Assembly (NCBI GenBank): GCA_016720935.1
Contig: JADKJP010000003.1
Coordinates: 124,001 to 188,000, forward strand
Reading direction: 5' to 3'
DNA length: 64,000 nucleotides
Origin: Bacteroidota bacterium
Lineage (GTDB): Bacteria > Bacteroidota > Bacteroidia > AKYH767-A > 2013-40CM-41-45
In this document: piece by piece, positions 16,235 to 25,324 of the stretch
How the letters are laid out: every line of letters begins with the position of its first letter
How positions within the stretch are numbered: the stretch's first letter is position 1
Notes under the pieces: model-generated
Seen by the model: only the letters and a program-made list of their open reading frames with translations
Databases searched by the model: none
What the model was told of the DNA's origin: nothing
Made by a program: the position numbers and the translations under genes

Positions 16235-17353
16235 TTAGGATGTTTTTCTATAGTTCAGGATTGCCCAGCCATTGAAGACAAGAGCGAATAAGAGGATGAC
16301 CAGGATGTGATGCGTGATGTTGTGAAAGGTACTTCCCTTGAGTACAACCATTCTCATCACTTCAATGAAATAGGTTACAGGGTTCAGTTTGGCAATCACC
16401 TGAGCCCATCCCGGCATACTTTCGATCGGAGTAAATAGACCACTCAGCAGGTTAAAAATCATGATGAAGAAAAATGAAACCGACATGGCCTGTTGCTGAG
16501 TAGAGGAATAGGTTGAAATCAATAAACCGAGTCCCAGAATAGCCACGAGGTAAATCGATAGAAAAGCGTACACCAATAAAATATTACCTACGGGATTGAT
16601 GCCATAGACCAGTCGGGCAATGATCATTCCCATTGTGAAAACGACAATTCCAAGCACCCAGAACGGGATGAGTTTGCCCAGGATAAAATGCAGTTTGCGT
16701 ATTGGTGTAACATTGATTTGTTCGATGGTTCCTATTTCTTTTTCCTTAACGATGTTCATCGCGCACATCATACTACCAACCATGGTAACCAGAAGTACAA
16801 GAATTCCCGGAACCATAAATATTTTATAATTCATCAGCGGATTGTACCAGTTTGAGGAAACAATTTCAAATGAAGGGAGCGGGTTCAATTTCGTCGGTTG
16901 GATCCATTGCATTCTTACTTCAGCATTGTAAGCTGCGACAATTCCACTCAGGTAACCGCTTCCGACTAATGCCTTTGGTCCGTTGATAGCATTGGCAGCA
17001 ATGTAGAGTTTCTGCTCACCTTCGCGAATCAGGTTTCTTTCAAAATGAGAAGGAATCTCGAGTACAATATCCGCCTTGTCTTGTTCGATGAGTTGATAGG
17101 CTTCTTTGAAACTTGAATTGTAGGAAGATAGAATAAAGTAACCGGAAGACCTGATTTTGGAAATCAACCGTTGCGATTCCATTGAATGGTCATTATCGAC
17201 AATCGATAAGGATATATTTTTTACTTCGTAATTTGCCGCCCAGGGTAAAACCATCAGCTGCATCAATGGGGCTATAAGAATTGCACGCAACAAAGTTTTG
17301 TTACGGAAGATCTGACGGAACTCTTTTTGAAGGAGAAATCGAATAGTTCTCAT
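16235..17353 (-). CDS. ABC-2 type exporter permease, YbhR-like
   Basis: This 372-residue permease has one N-terminal helix (about 20-38), a periplasmic domain of about 150 residues, and five C-terminal helices (from FMVPGILVLLVTMVGSMMCA). The ABC-2 signature region is IVKEKEIGTIEQINVTPIRKLHFILGK. It overlaps the previous gene by 4 bp (ATGA), which indicates translational coupling. It is probably half of a membrane heterodimer with the permease at 17350-18456. The layout matches the E. coli YbhG-YbhF-YbhS-YbhR exporter, which handles xenobiotics and cations. Substrate here is not known. Confidence 0.88.
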   Translation of the reverse strand: MRTIRFLLQKEFRQIFRNKTLLRAILIAPLMQLMVLPWAANYEVKNISLSIVDNDHSMESQRLISKIRSSGYFILSSYNSSFKEAYQLIEQDKADIVLEIPSHFERNLIREGEQKLYIAANAINGPKALVGSGYLSGIVAAYNAEVRMQWIQPTKLNPLPSFEIVSSNWYNPLMNYKIFMVPGILVLLVTMVGSMMCAMNIVKEKEIGTIEQINVTPIRKLHFILGKLIPFWVLGIVVFTMGMIIARLVYGINPVGNILLVYAFLSIYLVAILGLGLLISTYSSTQQQAMSVSFFFIMIFNLLSGLFTPIESMPGWAQVIAKLNPVTYFIEVMRMVVLKGSTFHNITHHILVILLFALVFNGWAILNYRKTS

Positions 17354-18456
17354 GCCAGTCGGATTTTAAAACTACGTATGCTAATCATCAGTAGTGCAAC
17401 CGCCATTCCTGAGAGAATCAGCGTTTCTTTCCATACAGATTGAAAACCGGAACCCTTGATCATGATCGATTTTACGATGATGTAAAACCATTTTGAAGGA
17501 ACCACATTGGAAATGGTTCGAAGGGGAAGCGGCATATTTTCAATAGGGAAAAGAAATCCGCTCAACAACAATGTAGGCAGCAGGGTTGCCATCAATGAAA
17601 TGAACATGGCTGTCTGCTGGGATTCTGATTTGATGGAAATCAAGAGTCCCAGACACAGTGAAGTAATAATGAACACCAGACTGATGGCGTACAATAACAG
17701 GATACTTCCCTGTACCGGTAAATTGAGAAAGAAAGTACTCAGTAAGAGGATGGAGGTGATGTTTACGAGTGATATCAACAGATAAGGAACAAATTTTGAA
17801 ACAATCACCATCATTGGTTTGAATGGAGAAACCAATAGAATTTCCATAGTCCCCAGTTCTTTTTCCCGTACAATTGCAATAGCTGTCATCATTACACAGA
17901 TCAGCATCATGATCATGGCCATCATCCCGGGAATAAAAGTATGCTCGCCTTTCAGTTGCGGATTGTATAACATCCGGATCTCAGGAAGAATGCGATAGGG
18001 AATTTTACTTCCTTTATTTATTTGCGATTGGTAATCCGTTACAATAGCGCTGATGTAATTCGTCAGCGTCGTGGCAGTGTTGATATCGGAAGCATCGGCA
18101 ATCACCTGGATGCTGGCCTTATTTGTCCGTGCCAGGTCTGCTGAAAAATTCAATGGGAAAATGACTGCCATTTTGATTTTCCCTTCTTTGAATGACTCCT
18201 CAATGTCCCTCTGACTTGCCAGTGATTTTTCAATATCAAAATACCTGCTGGCTTCCAGTTTGTCGATGATCTCGCGACTTTTCAGATCCTTGGCATAATC
18301 CACAACAATTATTTTCGCGTTTTTTATTTCATTTGTAAGCGCGAATCCAAAAAGAATAATCTGCGCGATGGGCAGACCGAACAGCATGAGCAATGTTTTC
18401 CTGTCTCGGAAAACGTGGTAGAATTCTTTTTTTACAAAAGATAAAAGTTGCTTCAT
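17350..18456 (-). CDS. ABC-2 type exporter permease, YbhS-like
   Basis: This 368-residue permease has the same architecture as its neighbour: N-terminal helix (LLMLFGLPIAQIILFGFAL), an extracytoplasmic domain to about residue 170, then five helices beginning at FIPGMMAMIMMLICVMMTAIA. The conserved IVREKELGTMEILLVSPFKP stretch is the ABC-2 coupling segment. The start at 18456 lies 31 bp after the ATPase gene stop (18488), and its stop overlaps the next permease by ATGA. It is expected to pair with that permease in the inner membrane, powered by the two ATPases upstream. Confidence 0.88.
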   Translation of the reverse strand: MKQLLSFVKKEFYHVFRDRKTLLMLFGLPIAQIILFGFALTNEIKNAKIIVVDYAKDLKSREIIDKLEASRYFDIEKSLASQRDIEESFKEGKIKMAVIFPLNFSADLARTNKASIQVIADASDINTATTLTNYISAIVTDYQSQINKGSKIPYRILPEIRMLYNPQLKGEHTFIPGMMAMIMMLICVMMTAIAIVREKELGTMEILLVSPFKPMMVIVSKFVPYLLISLVNITSILLLSTFFLNLPVQGSILLLYAISLVFIITSLCLGLLISIKSESQQTAMFISLMATLLPTLLLSGFLFPIENMPLPLRTISNVVPSKWFYIIVKSIMIKGSGFQSVWKETLILSGMAVALLMISIRSFKIRLA

Positions 18457-18487
18457 GATAAATGGTGGAGTAATTTATGTTTCATCC

Positions 18488-19228
18488 TTATTCACTTCTT
18501 TTTGCTCTTCGTGCTAACTGGCGGAAGACATCGTCCATTGAAACTGCATTAAACTTTTTCTTCAGGTTCACCGGACTGTCCAGTGCTTCGATAACTCCGT
18601 CTACCATGATTGAAATACGATTACAGTATTCGGCTTCGTCCATATAATGTGTAGTCACAAACGCGGTGATGCCACGGCTTGAAGCATCGTAGATGAGATC
18701 CCAGAATTGTCGGCGTGTTACGGGGTCAACTCCGCCTGTTGGTTCATCAAGAAATACAATCCGGGGTTCGTGAATGATGGCAACAGAGAACGAGAGTTTT
18801 TGTCTCCAGCCAAGTGGCAAACTACTTACCAGTTGATTCGCTTCACTTACAAGATCCAGTTGTTTCAGTAGTTTGTCGGTCTTTACTTTAATTTCAGAGT
18901 TACTAAGGCCATAAATACCGGCGTAGAATTTAATATTTTCGGAAACAGTGAGATCTTCATACAGAGAAAACTTCTGACTCATGTACCCGATATTCTGTTT
19001 GATTTTCTCTCTCTGTTTGTACACATCAAAGCCGGCTACATGGGCTTCTCCGGAAGATGGGACAAGCAATCCACACAACATTCGCATTGCTGTGGTTTTG
19101 CCTGCTCCATTCGCGCCAAGGAAACCAAATATTTCCCCTGGCTGAACTTCAAAACTCAGTTCATTCGCGGCGACAAAGTCTCCGAATTTCTTAGTGAGTT
19201 TATTTGTATAAATAACCGGTTGCGACAT
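18488..19228 (-). CDS. ABC transporter ATPase (equivalent to the second half of YbhF)
   Basis: This 246-residue nucleotide-binding protein has Walker A GANGAGKTT (about residues 39-47), Walker B RIVFLDEPTGGVD (about 157-169) and a switch His in FVTTHYMDEAEYC. The ABC signature is the degenerate SLPLGWRQKLSF instead of LSGGQ. As I recall, the second nucleotide-binding domain of fused YbhF proteins carries the same LPLG type, so this is a family trait and not damage. Its start shares one base with the stop of the other ATPase gene. It probably pairs with that protein to make an asymmetric ATPase dimer. Confidence 0.9.
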   Translation of the reverse strand: MSQPVIYTNKLTKKFGDFVAANELSFEVQPGEIFGFLGANGAGKTTAMRMLCGLLVPSSGEAHVAGFDVYKQREKIKQNIGYMSQKFSLYEDLTVSENIKFYAGIYGLSNSEIKVKTDKLLKQLDLVSEANQLVSSLPLGWRQKLSFSVAIIHEPRIVFLDEPTGGVDPVTRRQFWDLIYDASSRGITAFVTTHYMDEAEYCNRISIMVDGVIEALDSPVNLKKKFNAVSMDDVFRQLARRAKRSE

Positions 19229-20163
19229 CAGGAGGCTAATATTTCTGAATCAGAAGGATGTGTCATCAATTTGATAAAGCAATCCTCGATCTTTGGTTCT
19301 GTTTCGATGAATTCAATATTCAGGTGTCCGAGATTTTTTAATTCATCAAGCAAATCTTTTCTTCTATCCTGTTTCGATTTGAACGTAATGTGCAGGAATT
19401 CGCCAAAAGCATTGCAACTGTCGATCAGAGGTGATTTTCTCAGATCTTTTAAAAGATCGTACATACGATCTGATTTAATTCCATAGATTTTTTCACCGTA
19501 TGCTGCTATAATATTCGTCGGCTTATTGATGGAAAGAATTTTCCCCGACTGGATGAGCGCAATGCGATCACACAGTGAGGCTTCGTCCATGTAAGGAGTG
19601 GAAACAAGAATGGTGATACCTTGTTGTTTCAGTCGTTTCAGCATTTCCCAGAATTCTGTTCTGGAAACAGCATCGACACCGGTGGTAGGCTCATCGAGAA
19701 ACAACACCGAAGGTTTGTGTATCAATGCACAACTCAATGCCAGCTTCTGTTTCATTCCTCCGGAAAGTTGTCCGGCCTTTCTTTTTTTGAAAGGTTCTAT
19801 TTGAACATATATATCTTTGATCAAATCGTAATTTTCCTCGATGGTAGTGTCAAATATCGTCGCGAAAAAAGAAAGATTCTCTTCAACGGTCAGATCCTGG
19901 TACAATGAAAATTTCCCGGGCATATAGCCGACACTCTCACGGATCTTTTTGTAATCTTTCACAATGTCAAATCCGGATACGGTTCCTTTGCCTCCGTCGG
20001 GCAGGAGTAAAGTCGTGAGCATTCGGAACAAGCTGGTTTTTCCGGCTCCGTCAGGTCCAATCAATCCGAAAATTTCTCCCTTGTCAACAGTAAATGAAAC
20101 ATCATTTACCGCTTTGACGAGACCTTTATTATACGTTTTGATTATGTGCTCAACAGCAACCAT
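19228..20163 (-). CDS. ABC transporter ATPase (equivalent to the first half of YbhF)
   Basis: This 311-residue ATPase has Walker A GPDGAGKTS (about 36-44), the normal signature LSGGMKQKLAL (about 134-144), Walker B SVLFLDEPTTGVD (about 154-166) and LVSTPYMDEASLCD in the switch region, where Pro replaces the usual His of ..THYMDE. A C-terminal extension of about 80 residues follows the nucleotide-binding fold. In E. coli the two ATPases are one polypeptide (YbhF); here they are two genes with one shared base. The switch change in this domain and the degenerate signature in its partner suggest one canonical and one degenerate ATP site. Confidence 0.9.
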   Translation of the reverse strand: MVAVEHIIKTYNKGLVKAVNDVSFTVDKGEIFGLIGPDGAGKTSLFRMLTTLLLPDGGKGTVSGFDIVKDYKKIRESVGYMPGKFSLYQDLTVEENLSFFATIFDTTIEENYDLIKDIYVQIEPFKKRKAGQLSGGMKQKLALSCALIHKPSVLFLDEPTTGVDAVSRTEFWEMLKRLKQQGITILVSTPYMDEASLCDRIALIQSGKILSINKPTNIIAAYGEKIYGIKSDRMYDLLKDLRKSPLIDSCNAFGEFLHITFKSKQDRRKDLLDELKNLGHLNIEFIETEPKIEDCFIKLMTHPSDSEILAS

Positions 20164-20187
20164 TGGTTTGTTTTAAGATTTGGAGCC

Positions 20188-21078
20188 TCAAAGTTTGATC
20201 TCACCATACATGCCGATCTTGAGCAAACCGTCATTTTTTACTTTTACTTTTAGAGCATACACCATATTGGATCTTTCTTCCTTTGTCTGGATTGTTTTGG
20301 GTGTGAATTCCGCTTTATCACTGATCCAAACGATGGTACCCGCATACTCTTTCAGGTTTTTCGCACCATCATCAGTAAACACTTTTACATTTTGGTTTAG
20401 TTTGATTTGGCTGAGTTGCGCTCCGCTCACATAGGCTCTCAGATACAATTCAGAAAGATCAGCGATCTTATACAATGCTTTTCCTGCCTGGGTCATTTCT
20501 TTCTCCTCTGCATATTTTGTAAGAACTGTTCCATTAACTGGGTTTACCAGTTTGCATTTGGAAAGTTGATCATTGATTTGTTCGATTTGAACTTCTAGTG
20601 GATTCGTTTGTTGTGTAATACTTTCGGAAGTAATCGTCAGAGCCGACTGCTGGGCGGCAAGTTGTTTTTTGATCACATCAACCTGTGCTGTCGCGTCGTC
20701 CAGTTGTTTTTGTGTGGCTGCTTCGGCTTTTACAAGATTACTCAGGCGTTTTTGCTCTCGTTCAGCTGTGGCAAGTTGTATTTGCAGGGAAGCGATCTGT
20801 GTGGATATATCAGGACGCTGACTGAGGGTTGAGCGAATTTGTGATTCCAATTGTTTTCTTTTCAGATACAGTTGTGTGCTGTCGATGTATCCAACTACAT
20901 CTCCGGCTTTTAGAGTCTTTCCTTCTTCAATGTTGAATTGAAGCAAAGCTCCGGTTACTTCAGAAGAAATAATTGTTTCTTCCGTTTCAAAGGATCCGGA
21001 CGCATCAAAATTAATCTGGTTCCGGTTACAGGAGAAAAGCAAAAGACTCAGGAGGGATAGGAATGAAATGGATTTCAT
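20188..21078 (-). CDS. HlyD-family efflux adaptor lipoprotein, YbhG-like
   Basis: This is a 296-residue periplasmic adaptor. The start is placed at the ATG at 21078 (MKSISFLSLLSLLLFSCNRN), giving a standard lipoprotein signal; the longer frame to 21156 would overlap the tolC gene and bury the signal. Next come a lipoyl half (GALLQFNIEEGKTLKAGDVV), a long coiled-coil hairpin (about residues 70-170) and the second half (KLVNPVNGTVLTKYAEEKEM), ending in a short beta domain. It follows tolC by about 20 bp and precedes the first ATPase gene by 24 bp. It would link the ABC-2 exporter to the outer-membrane channel. Confidence 0.9.
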   Translation of the reverse strand: MKSISFLSLLSLLLFSCNRNQINFDASGSFETEETIISSEVTGALLQFNIEEGKTLKAGDVVGYIDSTQLYLKRKQLESQIRSTLSQRPDISTQIASLQIQLATAEREQKRLSNLVKAEAATQKQLDDATAQVDVIKKQLAAQQSALTITSESITQQTNPLEVQIEQINDQLSKCKLVNPVNGTVLTKYAEEKEMTQAGKALYKIADLSELYLRAYVSGAQLSQIKLNQNVKVFTDDGAKNLKEYAGTIVWISDKAEFTPKTIQTKEERSNMVYALKVKVKNDGLLKIGMYGEIKL

Positions 21079-21100
21079 AGTGCTGGAAGGATAATGTGAA

Positions 21101-22396
21101 TTAATTGCCTGTAGTATATTGTTGTGTGTAGAGTGCGAGAAGAAGCTGTATTTCATGTAGAATTTTATTTTGCCTGGCCTGATCTTCTGCTGAAATTTCT
21201 TTCAGATAGTCATTTGTGGTGATGACACCGTTTTCGAGCTGGACCTGCGCTCTCGATTTAATTGATGTTCTCAATTGAACGATTTCATCATCAGTATTCA
21301 GCAGTGATTTCAATTTATTGATTTCAGCATTGATCTGGGTGTTCGTTGAGTTTGTATTAAAGAGAAAAATTTCTTTTTGTGAATCATTCATTTTTCGATC
21401 GAGTTCAACTAAGGCTTTTTCTTTATGCAGTGTATACAAACCGCTGACTGACCAGTTCAATCGGATTCCGGCGATATAATAGGAGGAAAGATCTTTGGAG
21501 AGAAGATTTACAGGTGATGGTTGTCCCCATCCACCCTGGAAAAACAAACCGAACTTAGGCAGATTGCGTGCGGTTAATAATTTTTTCTGAGCATCGAAAC
21601 TTTTGTCCCGACTGGAAAAATAACTTATTTCCGGACGGTTAATACCGGCAACGATGGTTTGTTGTGTCGGAGTTTCAAGAACTGTGTTATCCGGCATTGA
21701 AGTGTGAGTGAATTGTGAAAGCATTTCAAGATATGCTTTTCGTGCAGCATTGAGTTCTATAGTCTTTTGATTGGCTCGTAAGAGTTCTGCTTTCAGTTTA
21801 TCGGCATTACTTTTGTATTCCGTTCCATTGGCAAGTGCTGCATTTATTTTATTGAGACCGGTTTGAATATCATTTTTCAGAAGTTCGTTTTGTTTGAGTT
21901 GTGCATCGATCATCAGAATGCCAAAATAGAGCTGATTCACACGATCTCTCAGCTTGTACAATTCAACTTCAAGATTGGCAGTTTGGACGTCTGACTGAGC
22001 GCGCTGAACTTCCTTCTGCTTTCCTACGGTGATCAGATCAGTGATAGGCTGGTTGAGCTCACCGTAAATTTTAAACTGATCTTTTGGTACAGCGGGTATA
22101 GAGAGTCCCGGTAAACGCACAGGAATTTCTGTAACATCGGATTGATAGGTGGCTTGTCCGCCGATATTCAGTTGCGGCCAATATCCTTTGTTAAGATTAT
22201 CAAGAGAATACTCCCTGCTTTTGGAAAGTAGTTCCGCTTGTTTTGAAAGTGGATAATTGACGCTTGCCAAATGCTGACAGGAATCCAGGTTCAGAGATTG
22301 TGAAAATAATTGCAGTGGGAGGAATGCGAGAACAATCCATAAACCGGTGGTACGGGTGAGAGGGAAAATTTGGTTAACGATTGAATGTTTCAACAT
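21101..22396 (-). CDS. TolC-family outer membrane efflux protein of the ABC exporter
   Basis: This 431-residue protein has an N-terminal signal peptide (hydrophobic segment LWIVLAFLPLQLFSQS). Two copies of the TolC helical-hairpin pattern follow: KEVQRAQSDVQTANLEVELY in the first half and RAQVQLENGVITTNDYLKEI in the second. The start at 22396 (MLKHSIVNQIFPL) lies 19 bp after the TetR stop. It is a paralogue of the TolC at 3377-4669 but not a close copy. Its place between TetR and the adaptor indicates that it is dedicated to this exporter. Confidence 0.9.
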   Translation of the reverse strand: MLKHSIVNQIFPLTRTTGLWIVLAFLPLQLFSQSLNLDSCQHLASVNYPLSKQAELLSKSREYSLDNLNKGYWPQLNIGGQATYQSDVTEIPVRLPGLSIPAVPKDQFKIYGELNQPITDLITVGKQKEVQRAQSDVQTANLEVELYKLRDRVNQLYFGILMIDAQLKQNELLKNDIQTGLNKINAALANGTEYKSNADKLKAELLRANQKTIELNAARKAYLEMLSQFTHTSMPDNTVLETPTQQTIVAGINRPEISYFSSRDKSFDAQKKLLTARNLPKFGLFFQGGWGQPSPVNLLSKDLSSYYIAGIRLNWSVSGLYTLHKEKALVELDRKMNDSQKEIFLFNTNSTNTQINAEINKLKSLLNTDDEIVQLRTSIKSRAQVQLENGVITTNDYLKEISAEDQARQNKILHEIQLLLALYTQQYTTGN

Positions 22397-22415
22397 GTTT
22401 GAAAATTTACATGGG

Positions 22416-23063
22416 TTAACGTGACTTTTTTACCGCTTTTGATTTGAGCATTGAATTTATCCAGAGAGGGATCATTTCTTTTCTCTCCTGCATCATTTCA
22501 TTGTATTGTTTTGTCGAAACCCCTGAAATTTTCATGAGCATGGGTGAGGCTACAAATGGAAACACGATCAGACTCATCATGTTTGCCATAAAATGGAACA
22601 CATGCATTTCCGGGAATTTCCCGTCTTTCATTGCTTCGCGGATTTGTTTCACGAATGAAGAGCGAGCAATTCCGGCAATCATATCTAATTTGGCTGGTAA
22701 CTTATCGGGATGCTGTCTTATTTCGCTTAATATAAATAGAGGCAAATCGGGATATTGAGAGAAAAGATCAATATAACTCGATACCAATCGTTGAATCTTT
22801 ACATCAATGGTTGTTGTTTCATCGTTAAACTTTTCAGCGATCCCTTCTACAAAACGAAGTAAGCTCTCCTCCATAATAAGGTTGAAGAGTTTTTCTTTGC
22901 TTCGGAAGTAGTAATTGAGAAGTGCCAGATTGATTCCGGCTTCTTCAGCGATATCACGAGTCTTTACAGCTGAAAATCCTTTTTGTGTAAATAATTTCCG
23001 GGCGGCGATTTTAATCTTTTCTTCTGTGGAAGGATCGACTTCTTTGTTTTTCTGTTTGGCCAT
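22416..23063 (-). CDS. TetR/AcrR-family regulator, CecR-like
   Basis: This 215-residue regulator has its helix-turn-helix at about residues 16-62 (IAARKLFTQKGFSAVKTRDI then AEEAGINLALLNYYFRSKEK). It heads the operon tetR-tolC-hlyD-ATPase-ATPase-permease-permease, the same content as E. coli cecR-ybhGFSR, so local repression of the exporter is likely. The upstream gap contains TTTAAACA-type direct and inverted repeats (23107-23149) that could be its operator. The ligand-binding half (about 65-200) is all-helical; the ligand is unknown. Confidence 0.9.
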   Translation of the reverse strand: MAKQKNKEVDPSTEEKIKIAARKLFTQKGFSAVKTRDIAEEAGINLALLNYYFRSKEKLFNLIMEESLLRFVEGIAEKFNDETTTIDVKIQRLVSSYIDLFSQYPDLPLFILSEIRQHPDKLPAKLDMIAGIARSSFVKQIREAMKDGKFPEMHVFHFMANMMSLIVFPFVASPMLMKISGVSTKQYNEMMQERKEMIPLWINSMLKSKAVKKSR

Positions 23064-23106
23064 GATCTGGTGCTCGAAGGAGACAAAAGTATGTCAGGTA
23101 ATATTA

Positions 23107-23149
23107 TTAAACAAATAATTTAAACAAATGATTAAATAATGTGTTTAAA
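23107..23149. promoter_or_regulatory. Putative operator region of the CecR-like regulator
   Basis: TTAAACAAAT occurs twice in direct orientation (23107-23116 and 23120-23129). TTTAAACA (23119-23126) forms a perfect inverted repeat with TGTTTAAA (23142-23149). The cluster lies 44-86 bp upstream of the regulator ATG. AT richness makes chance repeats likelier here than for the other TetR pair, so confidence is lower. Confidence 0.42.
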
Positions 23150-23324
23150 AGGTTTGGATTATTTTAAGCCAATTCGGGTTATTTTTCGAATTCTGATCTG
23201 AAAGCTTGTATTTAATCAGGAAATCCGGGAAAAAGAAGGATTCGGAAATTTTTATCAATGCCCGGATAACAAGGTGCTTTTCACTCCAATCATTTTTAAA
23301 AAAGTGGGCTAAGAGAATGCTGAC

Positions 23325-24593
23325 TTATTTTTGGTTGGAAAGTACTTTCTTTTTTTCCTGAGTATAGAAAAGGTAAATGAAACCGCACCAGAAAAAATTA
23401 CCCATAACAATTCCAATGGCCGCGCCCATTGAACCATATCTTGGCACCAGGAGAAAACTTGCAAGCACACTCATGAAACTGCCGGCAACAATACTTGTAA
23501 ATGTTTGCCGGACTTTCTTTCTGAACATCAACAGGAGCGCAGTCACTTGCGCCAGTATACTAAGGGAGATACCGGATACCAGTACCGGGATTAATGGCAA
23601 TGCAGGGAAATACGATGGATCAATCATCCATTCTGCAATTTGTCGGATGACGAATCCCATAAGGACAAAAAAGATGATGAGTCCGGGATACAGATAACGG
23701 AAATTTTGGACATAGTTCCCTTCAGAAAATTGTCTCAGGGTCCTGGGGTTGTTTGAATTCAGAAAGGGTTGTATTAAGATAGGGTCAAAAATGGATGTGA
23801 ATTTAATCGCCAGTGAAAATAGACCTACATCAACAAGAGTTCCATAATGCAGCAGGATCCAGCGATTGGCGCTGTTCAAAAACCAATAGGATAATGCTCC
23901 CGGTACAAATGGCAGGCTTAGTTTTAAAATGTCCTTGATTTGTTCTTTATCCCAGGTAAAATTGAAGAGCTTGATTTTACTTCCTAGAGAGTTCCCAATG
24001 ATAATTAGCGAAATCATCATGCTGATCAGATTTGCCCAAATAATTCCGGAAATGCCTGTTCGCAGGTAATACACAAAATAAATATTCATTGCCATTGATA
24101 ACAGGCCGATGGCTATTTGTAGAATTGTGACCGCTTTTGCTCGTTCTGAAAATTTGAGAACAAGAATGTAAATCCCCTGAAAGAAGTTCAAATACGTGGT
24201 AAGAATTCCAAAATAAATAAGGTAGAGTGATAATGATCCAAGCGCACGTTCGTGATAGAAGTAAATAAATATTGCTGTGATCACGTACAATAAAGTAGAC
24301 AAGCCAATGTAAATTGACAAGATTGTATTCATCAGTTTGACCCGTCCTTCTTTTTCATGATGGAAATAATCCATATAGAGGAATTGGACCAGTCCAAGTG
24401 AACAGACAATTTCCAGAATGGACGTAAACGTATTAAGTAATTCAAGATTGCCGTAATCACTTGGATGTAACATCCTCGTGTAAAGCGGAATCAGAAAAAA
24501 GGAAATTCCTTTCAGAAAAAGTGCCCCTAAACTATAGATGAGCATATTCCGGAGTATCCCGGATTTTAATTTTTCTTTGATACTATTCAGCAA
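23325..24593 (-). CDS. Polysaccharide/oligosaccharide flippase (Wzx-like, MOP superfamily)
   Basis: This 422-residue polytopic membrane protein has about 12 hydrophobic segments. The opening ILRNMLIYSLGALFLKGISFFLIPLYTRMLHPSDYGNLEL is characteristic of RfbX/Wzx-type flippases (helix, LIPLYTR..L.P.DYG motif at about residues 30-50). Such proteins move undecaprenyl-linked glycans across the inner membrane. No glycosyltransferase or polymerase lies beside it, so it is an orphan in this window. The 261-bp gap to the TetR gene and the 287-bp gap upstream show no gene. Confidence 0.85.
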   Translation of the reverse strand: MLNSIKEKLKSGILRNMLIYSLGALFLKGISFFLIPLYTRMLHPSDYGNLELLNTFTSILEIVCSLGLVQFLYMDYFHHEKEGRVKLMNTILSIYIGLSTLLYVITAIFIYFYHERALGSLSLYLIYFGILTTYLNFFQGIYILVLKFSERAKAVTILQIAIGLLSMAMNIYFVYYLRTGISGIIWANLISMMISLIIIGNSLGSKIKLFNFTWDKEQIKDILKLSLPFVPGALSYWFLNSANRWILLHYGTLVDVGLFSLAIKFTSIFDPILIQPFLNSNNPRTLRQFSEGNYVQNFRYLYPGLIIFFVLMGFVIRQIAEWMIDPSYFPALPLIPVLVSGISLSILAQVTALLLMFRKKVRQTFTSIVAGSFMSVLASFLLVPRYGSMGAAIGIVMGNFFWCGFIYLFYTQEKKKVLSNQK

Positions 24594-24880
24594 GGGGTGT
24601 AAATTCTAATTTCCGGGTGAAGATCTTTTCAGGCCATCTAAGTATTACGTATGGCACTTCAAATATATATGTAATGGCAGAATAATATTATTGTCGAAAG
24701 AATACTTATACGAGGCTTATGTTAATACTGCTTTTGTAAAGAGGCAGTTGAGGAATTTATTTTAGTTAAAGTTATCAGATTGAAAATTAGGAACAATTTG
24801 AACATTCGTGGAGGTCACCAGAATTTTTGACCAGCTAAACAAAAGCGGATGAAATTTAGTAAAGACCCTGCCGGGTAAAA

Positions 24881-25324
24881 TTATTTGCGGATAGAAATTG
24901 CAGCAGTAGTAGCAGTATTGCTAATATGTCCTGCTCTGTCAATGACGTAAACAGAGAAACTAACATTCTGATTGCTGAGAGAAGTATCTGTGATCCCTTG
25001 TCCGCCAAGATCAATATTCAGAGATCCAGTGATTGGAATGTTGGAGCCCTCTGGTCCGAGTTGCTGAATACGAAAAGAAGAAATAATTCCAATCCGGTTG
25101 TCAGTAACAAAACAGTTTTTTACTCCACTACTATTTTCACCCAGATCACCATCACCATCCTTGTATTTAATAGTAATTGTTACCGGTTCTGTAAATTCCT
25201 GAACCGAACCCGGACTAATTGCAGTCACTTCAATCGAAGGAGTTGAATCAAATTCAATCTTGTCTTTGTTGCAGGAGAAACAAAGAAAGAGTGCGGCCCA
25301 AAGCAATATCCCTTTACTGTACAT
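24881..25324 (-). CDS. Small lipoprotein, last gene of the DUF1501 operon
   Basis: This is a 147-residue lipoprotein. The ATG at 25324 gives MYSKGILLWAALFLCFSCNKDKIEF, a signal with lipidated Cys; a longer frame upstream reads through the neighbouring gene and lacks a signal. The mature part is beta-rich, with an acidic KYKDGDGDLGENSSG loop resembling a calcium-binding DxDxDG motif (about residues 52-66) and SVYVIDRAGHISNT near the end, consistent with an Ig-like fold. Its first 11 bases overlap the end of the cytochrome-like gene upstream. The export route and lipidation suggest a surface or periplasmic role; function is unknown. Confidence 0.75.
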   Translation of the reverse strand: MYSKGILLWAALFLCFSCNKDKIEFDSTPSIEVTAISPGSVQEFTEPVTITIKYKDGDGDLGENSSGVKNCFVTDNRIGIISSFRIQQLGPEGSNIPITGSLNIDLGGQGITDTSLSNQNVSFSVYVIDRAGHISNTATTAAISIRK

